The position numbers and the translations under genes are program-made. From Streptomyces sp. NBC_01214 (lineage in GTDB: Bacteria > Actinomycetota > Actinomycetes > Streptomycetales > Streptomycetaceae): DNA of 64,000 bases. Location of the stretch: positions 2,254,501 through 2,318,500 of the forward strand of contig NZ_JAPEOS010000001.1 in the NCBI RefSeq assembly GCF_026340975.1. Direction: 5' to 3'. Of the stretch, positions 11,493 to 21,328 are shown piece after piece (position 1 is the first letter of the stretch; each line of letters opens with the position of its first letter). The notes beneath the pieces are model-generated. The model was not told where the DNA came from and searched no databases. It saw only the letters and a program-made list of their open reading frames with translations.

Positions 11493-12491
11493 TCAGCCCG
11501 CGCGGTACGCGGTCCAGCTGCTCGACATGCGAGCGACCTGGCCCGCGGTGAACTGGTACATGCAGGAGTCGTACGTGTAGTCCATGAAGTTGCGGATCGG
11601 GTCCGCGCCCGGCTTGTTCGCGCAGCTGTCGCGCCCGGTCGGGCACTCGTACGCGGCGCTCTTCTCGGCCGGGGTGTCGGAGACGTAGTCGCCGTTGCCG
11701 CTGCAGCCGCCCTGGAAGGTGTGGTAGAGCCCCAGCCAGTGGCCGACCTCGTGGGTGGCGGTGTCACCCTCGTTGTAGTTGGCCGAGGAGCCGCCCGGCA
11801 GCGAGCTGTCGAGCACGACCACGCCGTCCATCTTGGGGCTGGAGGCGTAGGACGTCGGGAAGGTCGCCCAGCCGAGCAGGCCGCCGGAGAGCTTGGCGGT
11901 GTAGAAGTTGAGCGCGCCCGGGCCGCCCTTGCGCAGGGTGTTCTTCATGTCCTTCTCGGCCTGGGAGCCGGAAGCCAGGTTGTACCAGGTGGCGTTGTCC
12001 GTGTAGTCGGTGGCCGCCAGGGTGAACTGGAAGTTCGTGTTGACGTTGCCGGTGCCCTGGCCGCCGTAGGCCGCGTTGAGGACCGCGAGCTGCTTGCTGA
12101 CGTCCGTGGCCGTCAGCTTTCCGGTGGTGCCGGAGTGCACGACGTGGAAGTACACGGGGATGTTCACGACGGCCTCGGCGGCCGCCAGGCTGCGCTGCGG
12201 CTGGTTCTTGAGGGCCTTGTCCAGCTTCGCCTGGAGGTCGGTGTCCATGGCCTTCGCCTGCGCGTCGCTGATCGCGTTGGGCTCGTCCGCGTGCTCGTCG
12301 TGGGCGCGGGCGACGCGGGCGTTCGCGGCTCCGGAGGCGGCGGGCTGGTCGGCGCAGACCTCGGTGGGGGACGTGGAGGCCGCGAGCGTGGTGGGGGCCG
12401 CGAGCGGGGTGAAGGCCAGGGTTCCGGCCAGAACCGCCGTGCCCATCAGGCGGCGGCGGAGAAGGGGGGATATGCGGGCAACTGCGCGCAC
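11493..12491 (-). CDS. Secreted zinc metalloprotease, M43 (pappalysin-like) family
   Basis: A 332-residue exported peptidase. The signal peptide runs from a basic start (RISPLLRRR) through a hydrophobic core to an AxA site near residue 38. The metal-binding motif [11 protein letters not shown] gives zinc ligands H247, H251 and H257 with catalytic E248. A Met-turn follows at [11 protein letters not shown], with cysteines that probably form disulfides. The GTG at 12491 follows GAGGAG. A good promoter lies at 12563-12591. Substrate is unknown; an extracellular nutritional role would be usual for the genus. Confidence 0.9.
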   Translation of the reverse strand: MRAVARISPLLRRRLMGTAVLAGTLAFTPLAAPTTLAASTSPTEVCADQPAASGAANARVARAHDEHADEPNAISDAQAKAMDTDLQAKLDKALKNQPQRSLAAAEAVVNIPVYFHVVHSGTTGKLTATDVSKQLAVLNAAYGGQGTGNVNTNFQFTLAATDYTDNATWYNLASGSQAEKDMKNTLRKGGPGALNFYTAKLSGGLLGWATFPTSYASSPKMDGVVVLDSSLPGGSSANYNEGDTATHEVGHWLGLYHTFQGGCSGNGDYVSDTPAEKSAAYECPTGRDSCANKPGADPIRNFMDYTYDSCMYQFTAGQVARMSSSWTAYRAG

Positions 12492-12562
12492 GTGTGCTCC
12501 TCGCGTGGGGGGTGCGGTGGGGGGTGGTGGTGGCCTGAAGATCTTCTTCAGCTGGCGCGAAG

Positions 12563-12591
12563 CTTATGTGTGCATGACATATTCAGGTCAA
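12563..12591 (-). promoter_or_regulatory. Promoter of the metalloprotease gene
   Basis: On the minus strand TTGACC (12586-12591) and CATAAG (12563-12568) are separated by 17 bases in a locally AT-rich tract. The leader after it contains a CTGAAG/CTTCAG hairpin near 12535-12552. Confidence 0.5.
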
Positions 12592-12628
12592 GTGGCTTAC
12601 GTAAAAGATTTGTTGCTTCTCACGCACA

Positions 12629-12658
12629 GGGGGCGCCTGGTATGCACCAGACGCCCCC
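12629..12658 (-). terminator. Terminator of phoD
   Basis: GGGGGCG and CGCCCCC flank CTGGT/ACCAG with one mismatch and an ATGC loop, just downstream of the phoD stop. Confidence 0.5.
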
Positions 12659-12683
12659 ATGTGGCAGGAGAATTGACGGTCGA

Positions 12684-14345
12684 TCAGCGGACGGGCTGGT
12701 GCACCCGTTCCACCTTCTGGGTCCCGTTCAGCGTCCGGTACGACCGGCTCCACGCGGACGTGGCGCCCGGCTGCCGCTTGTCGGACACCACGTAGTAGTC
12801 CATCTGCGAGCGCGCCGCCGTCACGTCCAGCACGCCGTAGCCGTGCGCGTCCATGTCGAGCCACTTCACGTGCCAGTTGGCGGCCTTGATGGCCGACTCG
12901 GCGACCAGCGAGAGGGTGTCCGGCAGGACGTGCAGCATGTCGTCGAGGTTGTCGGAGGTCACCGAGGTGACCACGAACTCGGTCGCCGCCGTGCCCGAGC
13001 CCGGGTACGTGGCCATGTTCGTCGGGACCTCGTTCGCCCAGGCCATGTGGATGTCGCCGGTCAGGAACACGGTGTTCTTGACGCCCCGGTCCTTCAGGTG
13101 ACCCAGCAGCTCCTTGCGGTCGTCCGTGTAGCCGTCCCACTGGTCCACGTTGATCGCGAGGCCGCCCTCGGGCAGGCCGAGCAGCTTGGTCAGCGGCCCC
13201 AGCAGGTGCGCGGGGAGCGAGCCGAAGGCCACCGGCGAGATCATCACCGAGGTGCCGACCAGCTTCCAGGTCGCCTCCGAGCCCGCGAGGCCCGACTTGA
13301 GCCAGTCCAGCTGGGCGCGCCCGGTGAGGGTGCGCTCCGGGTCGTCCACCGAGCCGCTGCCGACCTTGGTCTGCTGCGAGCGGAAGGAGCGCAGGTCCAA
13401 CAGGTGCAGGTCGGCGAGGGTGCCGAAGCGCAGTCGGCGGTAGACGGTGCCCGCGATGGAGGCGCGCACGGGCATCCACTCGAAGTACGCCTGCTTGGCG
13501 GCGGCGGCGCGGGCCGCCCACTCGCCCTCGGCCCCCGCGGTGTGGTTCTCGGCGCCGCCGGCCCAGGCGTCGTTGGCGAACTCGTGGTCGTCCCAGATGG
13601 CGATGATCGGGTGCGCGTGGTGCAGGGCCTGGAGGTCGGCGTCCGTCTTGTACTTGCCGTGGCGCGTGCGGTAGTCGGCGAGCGAGACGATCTCGTGCTT
13701 CGGCTCGTGCGGGCGTACGACGTACTTCGCCTCCGGATATCCCCCGGACTGGTACTCGTAGATGTAGTCGCCCAGGTGCAGGATCGCGTGCAGGTCCGTG
13801 CGGGCCGCCAGGTGGCGGTAGGCGGAGAAGTAGCCGGACTCCCAGTTGGCGCAGGAGACCACGCCGAAGCGGACCCCCTCGGTCGTCGCCTCGTGGGCCG
13901 GAGTGGTCAGGGTGCGCCCGACGGGGGAGGAGGTGCCGCCGGCGGTGAACCGGTACCAGTACGGCGTCTGCGGCTGCAGCCCGCGCACGTCCACCTTGAC
14001 CGTGTGGTCGGTGGCGGCGCTCGCGGTGACGGCGCCGGAGGCGACGATGTGGGAGAAGCCCTTGTCGGCCGCGACTTCCCAGTTCACCTGGGTGGCCGGG
14101 CCCAGCCCGGAGCCGGGGACGGCCTCGGGGGTCGGGGTGACGCGGGTCCACAGCAGGACCCCGTCGGGCAGCGGGTCGCCCGAGGCGACGCCGTGGAGGA
14201 AGGCGGGCGCGGTGCCCGCCGCGTGGGCGACCGAGGCGCCCAGCGAGGTGAGGGGGGCCAGCGCGGCGGTGGCCGCGGCGGCCAGAACGACCGTGCGGCG
14301 GCGGGGAGTTGCCGCGGACTGGGAGGAGGTGAGATGACTGGTCAC
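12684..14345 (-). CDS. phoD: Tat-exported PhoD-family alkaline phosphatase
   Basis: An extracellular phosphodiesterase/phosphomonoesterase that scavenges phosphate. The 553-residue product begins with a Tat signal ([13 protein letters not shown]) and a likely AHA cleavage site near residue 42. It then has the PhoD N-terminal beta domain (about 50-140) and the metallophosphatase core with [42 protein letters not shown] and [12 protein letters not shown]. The GTG at 14345 has TATGAT five bases upstream, so the RNA may be leaderless. Streptomyces phoD genes are PhoP-controlled, and a weak PHO-like repeat is noted separately. Confidence 0.93.
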   Translation of the reverse strand: MTSHLTSSQSAATPRRRTVVLAAAATAALAPLTSLGASVAHAAGTAPAFLHGVASGDPLPDGVLLWTRVTPTPEAVPGSGLGPATQVNWEVAADKGFSHIVASGAVTASAATDHTVKVDVRGLQPQTPYWYRFTAGGTSSPVGRTLTTPAHEATTEGVRFGVVSCANWESGYFSAYRHLAARTDLHAILHLGDYIYEYQSGGYPEAKYVVRPHEPKHEIVSLADYRTRHGKYKTDADLQALHHAHPIIAIWDDHEFANDAWAGGAENHTAGAEGEWAARAAAAKQAYFEWMPVRASIAGTVYRRLRFGTLADLHLLDLRSFRSQQTKVGSGSVDDPERTLTGRAQLDWLKSGLAGSEATWKLVGTSVMISPVAFGSLPAHLLGPLTKLLGLPEGGLAINVDQWDGYTDDRKELLGHLKDRGVKNTVFLTGDIHMAWANEVPTNMATYPGSGTAATEFVVTSVTSDNLDDMLHVLPDTLSLVAESAIKAANWHVKWLDMDAHGYGVLDVTAARSQMDYYVVSDKRQPGATSAWSRSYRTLNGTQKVERVHQPVR

Positions 14346-14350
14346 GGATG

Positions 14351-14382
14351 ATCATATTACCGACGGGTACACCCGCTCGAAC
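14351..14382 (-). promoter_or_regulatory. phoD -10 hexamer with three 11-base-spaced repeats (weak PHO-box candidate)
   Basis: On the minus strand GTTCG (14378-14382), TGTAC (14367-14371) and GTAAT (14356-14360) recur with an 11-base period and run into the -10 TATGAT (14351-14356). PhoP boxes are 11-base direct repeats in this position, but the match to GTTCACC is poor beyond the first unit. Confidence 0.3.
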
Positions 14383-14399
14383 AGGTGCGTGCATGCAAA

Positions 14400-14430
14400 G
14401 GGCGGGCGAACTCTGGGAGTTCGCCCGCCC
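14400..14430 (-). terminator. Terminator of the thioredoxin-like gene
   Basis: A perfect 14-base stem, GGGCGGGCGAACTC with GAGTTCGCCCGCCC, and a three-base loop. On the minus strand it is followed by TTTGC. Confidence 0.65.
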
Positions 14431-14475
14431 TTCGAAGCGGCCCATCCGGACGGTGATTTCCGGATTGCCCCGGGA

Positions 14476-15270
14476 TCAGCCCTGCAGGGCCTTGTCGATC
14501 GCCGCCGTGAACAGCTCCGCCGTCTGCGGGGTCTCGATCTTCTTGCCGTCCATCTTCAGGGTCGGCGTGCCCTTCACCCCGGACTTGTCGAACGACTTCG
14601 ACATCTCCAGCGCCCACCGGTCGTACGTACCGTCCTCGACGGCCTTCTTGAACTCGGCGTTGCCCTTGAGCGCCGGGACCGTGTCCGCGACCTTCAGCAG
14701 GTAGTCGTCCTTGGCGAAGCTGTCGACGCTCTCCTCGGGGTGCAGGTCCTTGGAGTACAGCGCGGCCTTGTAGTCGAGGAAGGCCTGCGGGCTGACGTTC
14801 AGCGCCGCGCCCAGGGCGCTCAGCGCGTTCTTCGAGCCCTCGCCCTTGACGGCGTTGTCGATGAAGGTGGCGCCGATGTACTGGAGCTTGTACTTGCCCG
14901 CGTCCACGTCCTTCTTGATCTGCTCGCCGGCCGCCTGCTCGAAGGCGGCGCAGGCCGGGCAGCGCGAGTCCTCGTACAGCTCCAGGGTCTTCTTGGCTTC
15001 GGGCTTGCCGATGACGACCGTGGTGCCGTCCTCGCCCTCGGTGTTCTTCGGCTTGACCAGCTCGGCCTTGGCGGCCTTCTCCCAGTGGCCGGGCTGGTTC
15101 GACTGCACGATCGCGTAGCCGATGGCGCCGACCAGGCCGAGGGCCGCGACCACCGCGCCCGCCACGATCACCTGGCGGCGCACCTTGTCCTTCTTGGCCT
15201 GGGCCTCGCGCTCGGCGCGCAGGCGCTCGCGGGCCGCTGCCTTGTTCGCCTGGCTGTTGCGTGAACTCAT
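14476..15270 (-). CDS. Membrane-anchored DsbA/thioredoxin-like protein
   Basis: A 264-residue protein with a charged cytoplasmic N-terminus rich in Arg, Lys, Ala and Glu, one membrane helix (about residues 34-55) and an extracytoplasmic thioredoxin fold. The redox motif is CPAC in YEDSRCPACAAFEQ, and the cis-proline loop is KGTPTLKMDG. It probably oxidises or isomerises disulfides of exported proteins. Two ATG codons stand side by side; the second is used because CGGAG is better placed. It resembles the gene at 42906 in length and layout. A small membrane protein gene precedes it by about 50 bases. Confidence 0.88.
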   Translation of the reverse strand: MSSRNSQANKAAARERLRAEREAQAKKDKVRRQVIVAGAVVAALGLVGAIGYAIVQSNQPGHWEKAAKAELVKPKNTEGEDGTTVVIGKPEAKKTLELYEDSRCPACAAFEQAAGEQIKKDVDAGKYKLQYIGATFIDNAVKGEGSKNALSALGAALNVSPQAFLDYKAALYSKDLHPEESVDSFAKDDYLLKVADTVPALKGNAEFKKAVEDGTYDRWALEMSKSFDKSGVKGTPTLKMDGKKIETPQTAELFTAAIDKALQG

Positions 15271-15318
15271 CATGATCTCCGTGGGGTGTGACGTGTGGAA
15301 GGGACTGCCGTACGTGCG

Positions 15319-16005
15319 TCAGGCGCGGGCGAGCGCGCCGAGCACGGGGGGTCCCCGCCGTCCCACGGAATGTGCCGGGAAGCGGGTACGGGCTCCGGCG
15401 GCCGGGCGGACCGACCGCAGCAGCGCCCGAACCGGCCGGCGGGCCGCCGCGACCGAAGCCGCCGCCAGCAGCAGCGGCCGGAACGCGAAGGCGGCCACGG
15501 CCCGCAGCAGCCGGCCCAGGGCCCGCTCGCCGTGGCGCAGCCAGGCGGCGGCCAGCAGTCCGACCGAGACATGGGCGCCGAGCAGCAGCCAGGGCGTGTA
15601 CGGCCCCGGCGAGGACAGCAGCGCGGCCGCGTCGGCCGGCCCGGTCACCTCGGCCAGCGGCCCGCCCACCGGCGTGCCGCCGCACAGGGCGTCCAGGCCC
15701 ATGGCGCGCAGCGGGCCCGCGACGGGTCCGCCGGCCGGGCCGTAACAGAGGTGCTGTCCGGTGGTGAAGACGGTGTCGGCGGCCAACTCCAGCGGTACGA
15801 GCAGCCCGGCGATGGGGCCGAAGCCCCGTTCGCGGCCCGCGAGCGCGTAGGCGATCGCGAACACACCCGCGAAGGCCCCGGCCACCAGCGTGCGCGGCAG
15901 CGGGACCTGGGACATCAGGACGTGCGAGCCCGAGGAGAGCAGTACGACGAGCGCGCTGAACAGCGCGGCCCGCAGCCCCCTGAGTCCCGTCCCGGAAATG
16001 TCCAT
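15319..16005 (-). CDS. Integral membrane protein of unknown function
   Basis: A 228-residue protein with about five hydrophobic segments: residues 12-30, 38-57, 63-82, 138-158 and 166-190. The loop between the third and fourth has two cysteines (HLCYGP and ALCGGT). The C-terminal tail is basic. I do not recognise a family with known function. It lies 48 bases upstream of the thioredoxin-like gene on the same strand, which could mean a shared envelope or redox role. Confidence 0.7.
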   Translation of the reverse strand: MDISGTGLRGLRAALFSALVVLLSSGSHVLMSQVPLPRTLVAGAFAGVFAIAYALAGRERGFGPIAGLLVPLELAADTVFTTGQHLCYGPAGGPVAGPLRAMGLDALCGGTPVGGPLAEVTGPADAAALLSSPGPYTPWLLLGAHVSVGLLAAAWLRHGERALGRLLRAVAAFAFRPLLLAAASVAAARRPVRALLRSVRPAAGARTRFPAHSVGRRGPPVLGALARA

Positions 16006-16044
16006 CCTCGCGAGTGTGCCATGCGTTCCTGTGGAGCGAGCGGC

Positions 16045-17370
16045 TCAGGGAGTGAGACGCCCGTTACGGAAGAGGTCCACGAAGATCTGGTGGTCGGCGC
16101 GCGCCCGGGCCCCGTACGCGTGGGCGAAGTCCACGAGCAGCTCCGCGAAGCCCTCCTCGTCGGCGGCGATCGCCGCGTCGATGGCCCGCTCGGTGGAGAA
16201 GGGCACCAGGGACTGCCCGCTCTCGGCCTCGTCGGCCGACGCGTGCATGGTCGCGGTCGCCCGGCCGAGATCGGCGACGACGGCCGCGATCTCCTCCGGG
16301 TCGTCCAGGTCCGACCAGTCCAGGTCCACCGCGTACGGGGAGACCTCCGCCACCAGCTGCCCGGCCCCGTCCAGCTCCGTCCAGCCCAGCCACGGGTCGG
16401 CGTGCGCCTGCAGGGCGCGCTGCGAGATGACCGTGCGGTGCCCCTCGTGCTGGAAGTACTCCCGCACCGCCCGGTCCGTGATGTGGCGGGAGACCGCAGG
16501 GGTCTGCGCCTGCTTGAGGTAGATCACGACGTCGTTCTCCAGGGCGTCGCTGTGCCCCTCCAGCAGGATGTTGTAGGAGGGCAGGCCCGCCGACCCGATG
16601 CCGACGCCCCGGCGCCCCACCACGTCCTTGACCCGGTAGGAGTCCGGGCGCACGAGGGACTCGTCGGGGAGGGTCTCCAGGTACCCGTCGAAGGCGGCCA
16701 GCACCTTGTACCGGGTGGCGGCGTCCAGCTCGATGGAGCCCCCGCCGGAGGTGAAGCGGCGCTCGTAGTCCCGTATCTCCGTCATGGAGTCCAGCAGGGA
16801 GAAGCGGGTCCGGGAGCGTGCCGAGCGCAGCGCGTCCAGCAGCGGGCCCTCGGCGGTGTCCAGGGTGAAGGAGGGCACCTCCTCATCCTTCGCCCCCGCC
16901 GCCAGCCGGTGGATCCGCTCCCGGTAGGCGCCGGCGTAGATCCGCATCAGTTCGCTTATCTGGTCGTCGCTGAGCGCCTTGGTGTAGCCGATCAGGGCGA
17001 CGGAGGCGGCGAACCGCTTCAGGTCCCAGGTGAAGGGGCCGACGTAGGCCTCGTCGAAGTCGTTGACGTTGAAGACCAGCCGACCGTTGGAGTCCATGTA
17101 CGTGCCGAAGTTCTCGGCGTGCAGGTCTCCGTGGATCCACACCCGGCCCGTCCGCTCGTCCAGGTAAGGGCCGCCGTGCCGGTCCCGCTCCAGGTCGGAG
17201 TAGAAGAGGCAGGCGGTACCCCGGTAGAAGGCGAAGGCCGAAGCCGCCATCTTGCGGAATTTGACCTGGAAGGCAGCGGGGTCGGCGACGAGCAGCTCAC
17301 CGAACGCAGTGTCGAACACGTCGAGGATCTGCTCGGCGCGCTGCTCGTCGGTCGTCTCGGGGACCGCCAT
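16045..17370 (-). CDS. DUF2252 protein with kinase-like motifs
   Basis: A 441-residue cytoplasmic protein of the DUF2252 family, whose function is unknown. The motif IHGDLHAENFG, followed by LVFNVNDFDEA, resembles the catalytic loop (HxDxxxxN) and metal-binding DxD of aminoglycoside or choline kinases. A phosphotransferase-like fold is therefore a fair inference. The start at 17370 follows AGGAGGA with seven bases between; the ATG seven codons upstream overlaps that site. It is divergent from dnaE. Confidence 0.85.
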   Translation of the reverse strand: MAVPETTDEQRAEQILDVFDTAFGELLVADPAAFQVKFRKMAASAFAFYRGTACLFYSDLERDRHGGPYLDERTGRVWIHGDLHAENFGTYMDSNGRLVFNVNDFDEAYVGPFTWDLKRFAASVALIGYTKALSDDQISELMRIYAGAYRERIHRLAAGAKDEEVPSFTLDTAEGPLLDALRSARSRTRFSLLDSMTEIRDYERRFTSGGGSIELDAATRYKVLAAFDGYLETLPDESLVRPDSYRVKDVVGRRGVGIGSAGLPSYNILLEGHSDALENDVVIYLKQAQTPAVSRHITDRAVREYFQHEGHRTVISQRALQAHADPWLGWTELDGAGQLVAEVSPYAVDLDWSDLDDPEEIAAVVADLGRATATMHASADEAESGQSLVPFSTERAIDAAIAADEEGFAELLVDFAHAYGARARADHQIFVDLFRNGRLTP

Positions 17371-17494
17371 GGCGGGTTCCTCCTGGTGCACGGGCTGTTT
17401 CAGGTTCCGACCGACTGGACGCCGGATCGGCCCTCCTGGTTCTGCAACGCCCGACCGTACCGGTCAGTGCCCGTGATCTGTCACCCGGCCGACG

Positions 17495-17500
17495 TAGGAT
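17495..17500 (+). promoter_or_regulatory. -10 candidate for dnaE
   Basis: TAGGAT, 44 bases before the dnaE GTG. No matching -35 box is evident. Confidence 0.3.
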
Positions 17501-17543
17501 TCGAAGCTGCCCCCTCACCCCCCGCCCCCGGAGGACCCGCGCC

Positions 17544-20500
17544 GTGACAAAGCCGCCGTTCACGCACCTGCACGTCCACACCCAGTACTCGCTGCTGGAC
17601 GGTGCCGCGCGGCTGAAGGACATGTTCAACGCGTGCAACGAGATGGGCATGACGCACATCGCCATGTCCGACCACGGCAACCTGCACGGCGCCTACGACT
17701 TCTTCCACACGGCGAAGAAGGCCGGGGTCACCCCGATCATCGGCATCGAGGCGTACGTCGCCCCCGAGTCCCGGCGCAACAAGCGGCGCATCCAGTGGGG
17801 CCAGCCCCACCAGAAGCGCGACGACGTCTCCGGTTCCGGCGGTTACACCCACAAGACGATCTGGGCGGCGAACTCCACCGGCCTGCACAACCTCTTCCGG
17901 CTGTCCTCCGACGCGTACGCCGAGGGCTGGCTCACCAAGTGGCCGCGCATGGACAAGGAGACCATCAGCCAGTGGTCCGAGGGGCTGATCGCCTCCACCG
18001 GCTGCCCCTCCGGCGAGGTCCAGACCCGGCTGCGCCTCGGCCAGTTCGACGAGGCCCTCAAGGCCGCCTCCGACTACCAGGACATCTTCGGCAAGGGCCG
18101 CTACTTCCTGGAGCTGATGGATCACGGCATCGAGATCGAGCGCCGGGTCCGCGACGGGCTGCTGGAGATCGGCAAGAAGCTCGGCATCCCGCCGCTGGTC
18201 ACCAACGACTCGCACTACACCTACGCGCACGAGGCCGGCGCCCACGACGCCCTGCTCTGCATCCAGACCGGCAAGAACCTCTCGGACCCGGACCGCTTCC
18301 GCTTCGACGGCACCGGCTACTACCTGAAGTCCACCGACGAGATGTACGCGGTCGACTCCTCGGACGCCTGGCAGGAGGGCTGCGCCAACACCCTCCTCGT
18401 CGCCGAGCAGATCGACACGACCGGCATGTTCGAGGCCAAGAACCTCATGCCGAGGTTCGAGATCCCCGAAGAGGGCTACACCGAGATCACCTGGTTCAAG
18501 GAGGAAGTGCGGCGCGGCATGGCCCGCCGCTACCCCGGAGGGGTACCCGACGACCGCCAGAAGCAGGCCGAGTACGAGCTGGACGTCATCATCCAGATGG
18601 GGTTCCCGGGCTACTTCCTCGTCGTCGCCGACTTCATCATGTGGGCGAAGAACAACGGCATCGCGGTGGGCCCCGGCCGAGGCTCCGCGGCCGGCTCGAT
18701 CGTCGCGTACGCCATGGGCATCACCGACCTCGACCCGATCGAGCACGGGCTGATCTTCGAGCGGTTCCTGAACCCCGAGCGCGTCTCCATGCCCGACGTC
18801 GACATCGACTTCGACGAGCGCCGGCGCGTCGAAGTGATCCGGTACGTGACCGAGAAGTACGGCGAGGACAAGGTCGCCATGATCGGCACGTACGGCAAGA
18901 TCAAGGCGAAGAACGCCATCAAGGACTCCGCGCGCGTCCTCGGCTACCCGTACGCCATGGGCGACCGCCTCACCAAGGCGATGCCCGCCGACGTCCTCGG
19001 CAAGGGCATCGACCTCAACGGCATCACCGACCCCTCGCACCCGCGCTACAGCGAGGCGGGCGAGATCCGGGCGATGTACGAGAACGAGCCGGACGTGAAG
19101 AAGGTCATCGACACCGCCAGGGGTGTGGAGGGCCTGGTCCGGCAGATGGGCGTGCACGCGGCCGGCGTGATCATGTCCAGCGAGCCGATCGTCGACCACG
19201 CCCCGGTCTGGGTGCGGCACACCGACGGCGTGACGATCACGCAGTGGGACTACCCCCAGTGCGAGTCGCTCGGCCTGATCAAGATGGACTTCCTGGGCCT
19301 GCGCAACCTGACCATCATGGACGACGCCGTCAAGATGGTGAAGGCCAACAAGGGCATCGAGCTCGACCTCCTCGCCCTCCCGCTGGACGACCCCAAGACG
19401 TACGAGCTGCTCTGCCGCGGTGACACGCTCGGCGTCTTCCAGTTCGACGGCGGCCCCATGCGCTCGCTGCTGCGCCTGATGAAGCCCGACAACTTCGAGG
19501 ACATCTCCGCCGTCTCGGCCCTGTACCGGCCGGGCCCGATGGGCATGAACTCGCACACCAACTACGCCCTGCGCAAGAACAAGCAGCAGGAGATCACTCC
19601 GATCCACCCGGAGCTGGAGGAGCCCCTCAGGGAGGTCCTCGACATCACCTACGGCCTCATCGTGTACCAGGAGCAGGTGCAGAAGGCCGCCCAGATCGTC
19701 GCCGGGTACTCGCTCGGCGAGGCCGACATCCTGCGCCGTGTGATGGGCAAGAAGAAGCCCGACGAGCTGGCGAAGAACTTCACCATCTTCCAGGAGGGCG
19801 CACGCGGGAACGGCTTCAGCGACAAGGCCATCCAGGCCCTGTGGGACGTGCTGGTGCCGTTCGCCGGCTACGCCTTCAACAAGGCGCACTCCTCCGCGTA
19901 CGGCCTGGTCACGTACTGGACCGCCTACCTCAAGGCGAACTACCCGGCCGAGTACATGGCGGGGCTCCTCACCTCGGTCAAGGACGACAAGGACAAGTCC
20001 GCGATCTACCTGAACGAGTGCCGGCGCATGGGCATCAAGGTGCTGCCGCCGAACGTCAACGAGTCGGAGTCGAACTTCGCCGCCCAGGGCGACGACGTGA
20101 TCCTCTTCGGGCTCACCGCGGTGCGCAACGTCGGCCAGAACGTCGTCGAGTCGATCATCAAGAGCAGGAAGGCCAAGGGGAAGTACTCCACCTTCCCCGA
20201 CTTCCTGGACAAGGTCGAGGCCGTCGTCTGCAACAAGCGCACCGTCGAGTCGCTGATCAAGGCCGGCGCCTTCGACGAGATGGGCCACACCCGCAAGGGC
20301 CTGGTCGCGCACCACGAGTCGATGATCGACAACGTGGTCGCGGTCAAGCGCAAGGAGGCCGAGGGACAGTTCGACCTGTTCGGCGGGATGGGTGACGAGA
20401 ACGCGAGCGACGAGCCCGGCTTCGGCCTCGACGTGGAGTTCTCCGACGTCGAGTGGGAGAAGTCCTACCTGCTCGCCCAGGAGCGCGAGATGCTCGGCCT

Positions 20501-21089
20501 CTACGTCTCCGACCACCCGCTCTTCGGCCTGGAACACGTGCTCTCCGACAAGACGGACGCCGGCATCTCCCAGCTGACCGGCGGCGAGCACTCCGACGGC
20601 GCCGTCGTCACCATCGGCGGCATCATCTCGGGCCTCCAGCGCAAGATGACCAAGCAGGGCAACGCCTGGGCCATCGCCACCGTCGAGGACCTGGCCGGCT
20701 CCATCGAATGCATGTTCTTCCCCGCGACCTACCAGCTCGTCTCCACCCAGCTGGTCGAGGACACCGTGGTCTTCGTCAAGGGCCGCCTCGACAAGCGCGA
20801 GGACGTCCCCCGCCTGGTCGCCATGGAGATGATGGTCCCCGACCTCACCTCGGCCGGCACCAACGCCCCGGTGGTCCTCACCATCCCCACCGTCAAGGTC
20901 ACACCGCCGATGGTGACCCGTCTGGGCGAGATCCTGCGCCACCACAAGGGCAACACCGAGGTGCGGATCAAGCTCCAGGGGCCGCGGACCACCACCGTGC
21001 TGCGCCTCGACAAGCACCGCGTCCAGCCCGACCCGGCGCTCTTCGGCGACCTCAAGGTGCTCCTCGGACCGTCCTGCCTGGCCGGATAG
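17544..21089 (+). CDS. dnaE: DNA polymerase III alpha subunit, DnaE1 type
   Basis: The replicative polymerase subunit, 1,181 residues. It starts with the PHP domain (HLHVHTQYSLLDGA near residue 6) and continues with the C-family palm carrying GPGRGSAAGS and the catalytic aspartates in PDVDIDFDE (DIDFD at 420-424). It then has tandem helix-hairpin-helix and OB-fold domains, with VTIGGIISGLQRKMTK in the OB region, and a C-terminal tau-binding part. The GTG follows GAGGAC. Nothing appears truncated. A 17-base-stem terminator follows. Confidence 0.97.
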   Translation: MTKPPFTHLHVHTQYSLLDGAARLKDMFNACNEMGMTHIAMSDHGNLHGAYDFFHTAKKAGVTPIIGIEAYVAPESRRNKRRIQWGQPHQKRDDVSGSGGYTHKTIWAANSTGLHNLFRLSSDAYAEGWLTKWPRMDKETISQWSEGLIASTGCPSGEVQTRLRLGQFDEALKAASDYQDIFGKGRYFLELMDHGIEIERRVRDGLLEIGKKLGIPPLVTNDSHYTYAHEAGAHDALLCIQTGKNLSDPDRFRFDGTGYYLKSTDEMYAVDSSDAWQEGCANTLLVAEQIDTTGMFEAKNLMPRFEIPEEGYTEITWFKEEVRRGMARRYPGGVPDDRQKQAEYELDVIIQMGFPGYFLVVADFIMWAKNNGIAVGPGRGSAAGSIVAYAMGITDLDPIEHGLIFERFLNPERVSMPDVDIDFDERRRVEVIRYVTEKYGEDKVAMIGTYGKIKAKNAIKDSARVLGYPYAMGDRLTKAMPADVLGKGIDLNGITDPSHPRYSEAGEIRAMYENEPDVKKVIDTARGVEGLVRQMGVHAAGVIMSSEPIVDHAPVWVRHTDGVTITQWDYPQCESLGLIKMDFLGLRNLTIMDDAVKMVKANKGIELDLLALPLDDPKTYELLCRGDTLGVFQFDGGPMRSLLRLMKPDNFEDISAVSALYRPGPMGMNSHTNYALRKNKQQEITPIHPELEEPLREVLDITYGLIVYQEQVQKAAQIVAGYSLGEADILRRVMGKKKPDELAKNFTIFQEGARGNGFSDKAIQALWDVLVPFAGYAFNKAHSSAYGLVTYWTAYLKANYPAEYMAGLLTSVKDDKDKSAIYLNECRRMGIKVLPPNVNESESNFAAQGDDVILFGLTAVRNVGQNVVESIIKSRKAKGKYSTFPDFLDKVEAVVCNKRTVESLIKAGAFDEMGHTRKGLVAHHESMIDNVVAVKRKEAEGQFDLFGGMGDENASDEPGFGLDVEFSDVEWEKSYLLAQEREMLGLYVSDHPLFGLEHVLSDKTDAGISQLTGGEHSDGAVVTIGGIISGLQRKMTKQGNAWAIATVEDLAGSIECMFFPATYQLVSTQLVEDTVVFVKGRLDKREDVPRLVAMEMMVPDLTSAGTNAPVVLTIPTVKVTPPMVTRLGEILRHHKGNTEVRIKLQGPRTTTVLRLDKHRVQPDPALFGDLKVLLGPSCLAG

Positions 21090-21108
21090 CGCCCCCCGGC
21101 GGTACGTG

Positions 21109-21147
21109 CGGAAGGGCCCGCCCGGTGTCACCGGGCGGGCCCTTCCG
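21109..21147. terminator. Strong bidirectional terminator after dnaE
   Basis: A perfect 17-base stem, CGGAAGGGCCCGCCCGG with its complement, and loop TGTCA. It lies between the ends of dnaE (+) and the 54-residue protein gene (-). Confidence 0.75.
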
Positions 21148-21163
21148 CGTGCGCGTACGGCCG

Positions 21164-21328
21164 TCAGTTGTGGCCGAACTTCTTCTCCTTGCGCTTGTGC
21201 GCCATGTCCATCGGGCTCGGCGCCGAGGAGGAGGGCATCGACTCGGTCTCCGAGGTGCCCTTGGTCGGATCCTGCCCCGACCGGGGCTGCTGCTTGGCGG
21301 GCTGCTTCTGGTTCTTGTTCTTGGCCAT
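21164..21328 (-). CDS. Small basic protein, 54 residues
   Basis: Too short for ordinary ORF calling but well supported. An ATG at 21328 is preceded by GGAGG with seven bases between. The product starts MAKNKNQKQPAKQQ, has an acidic/Ser-Pro middle (TSETESMPSSSAPSP) and ends MDMAHKRKEKKFGHN. It has no Cys or Trp and no hydrophobic core, so it is probably disordered, with basic ends that could bind nucleic acid. I recall similar small conserved proteins near dnaE in Streptomyces, without a known function. Confidence 0.75.
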   Translation of the reverse strand: MAKNKNQKQPAKQQPRSGQDPTKGTSETESMPSSSAPSPMDMAHKRKEKKFGHN

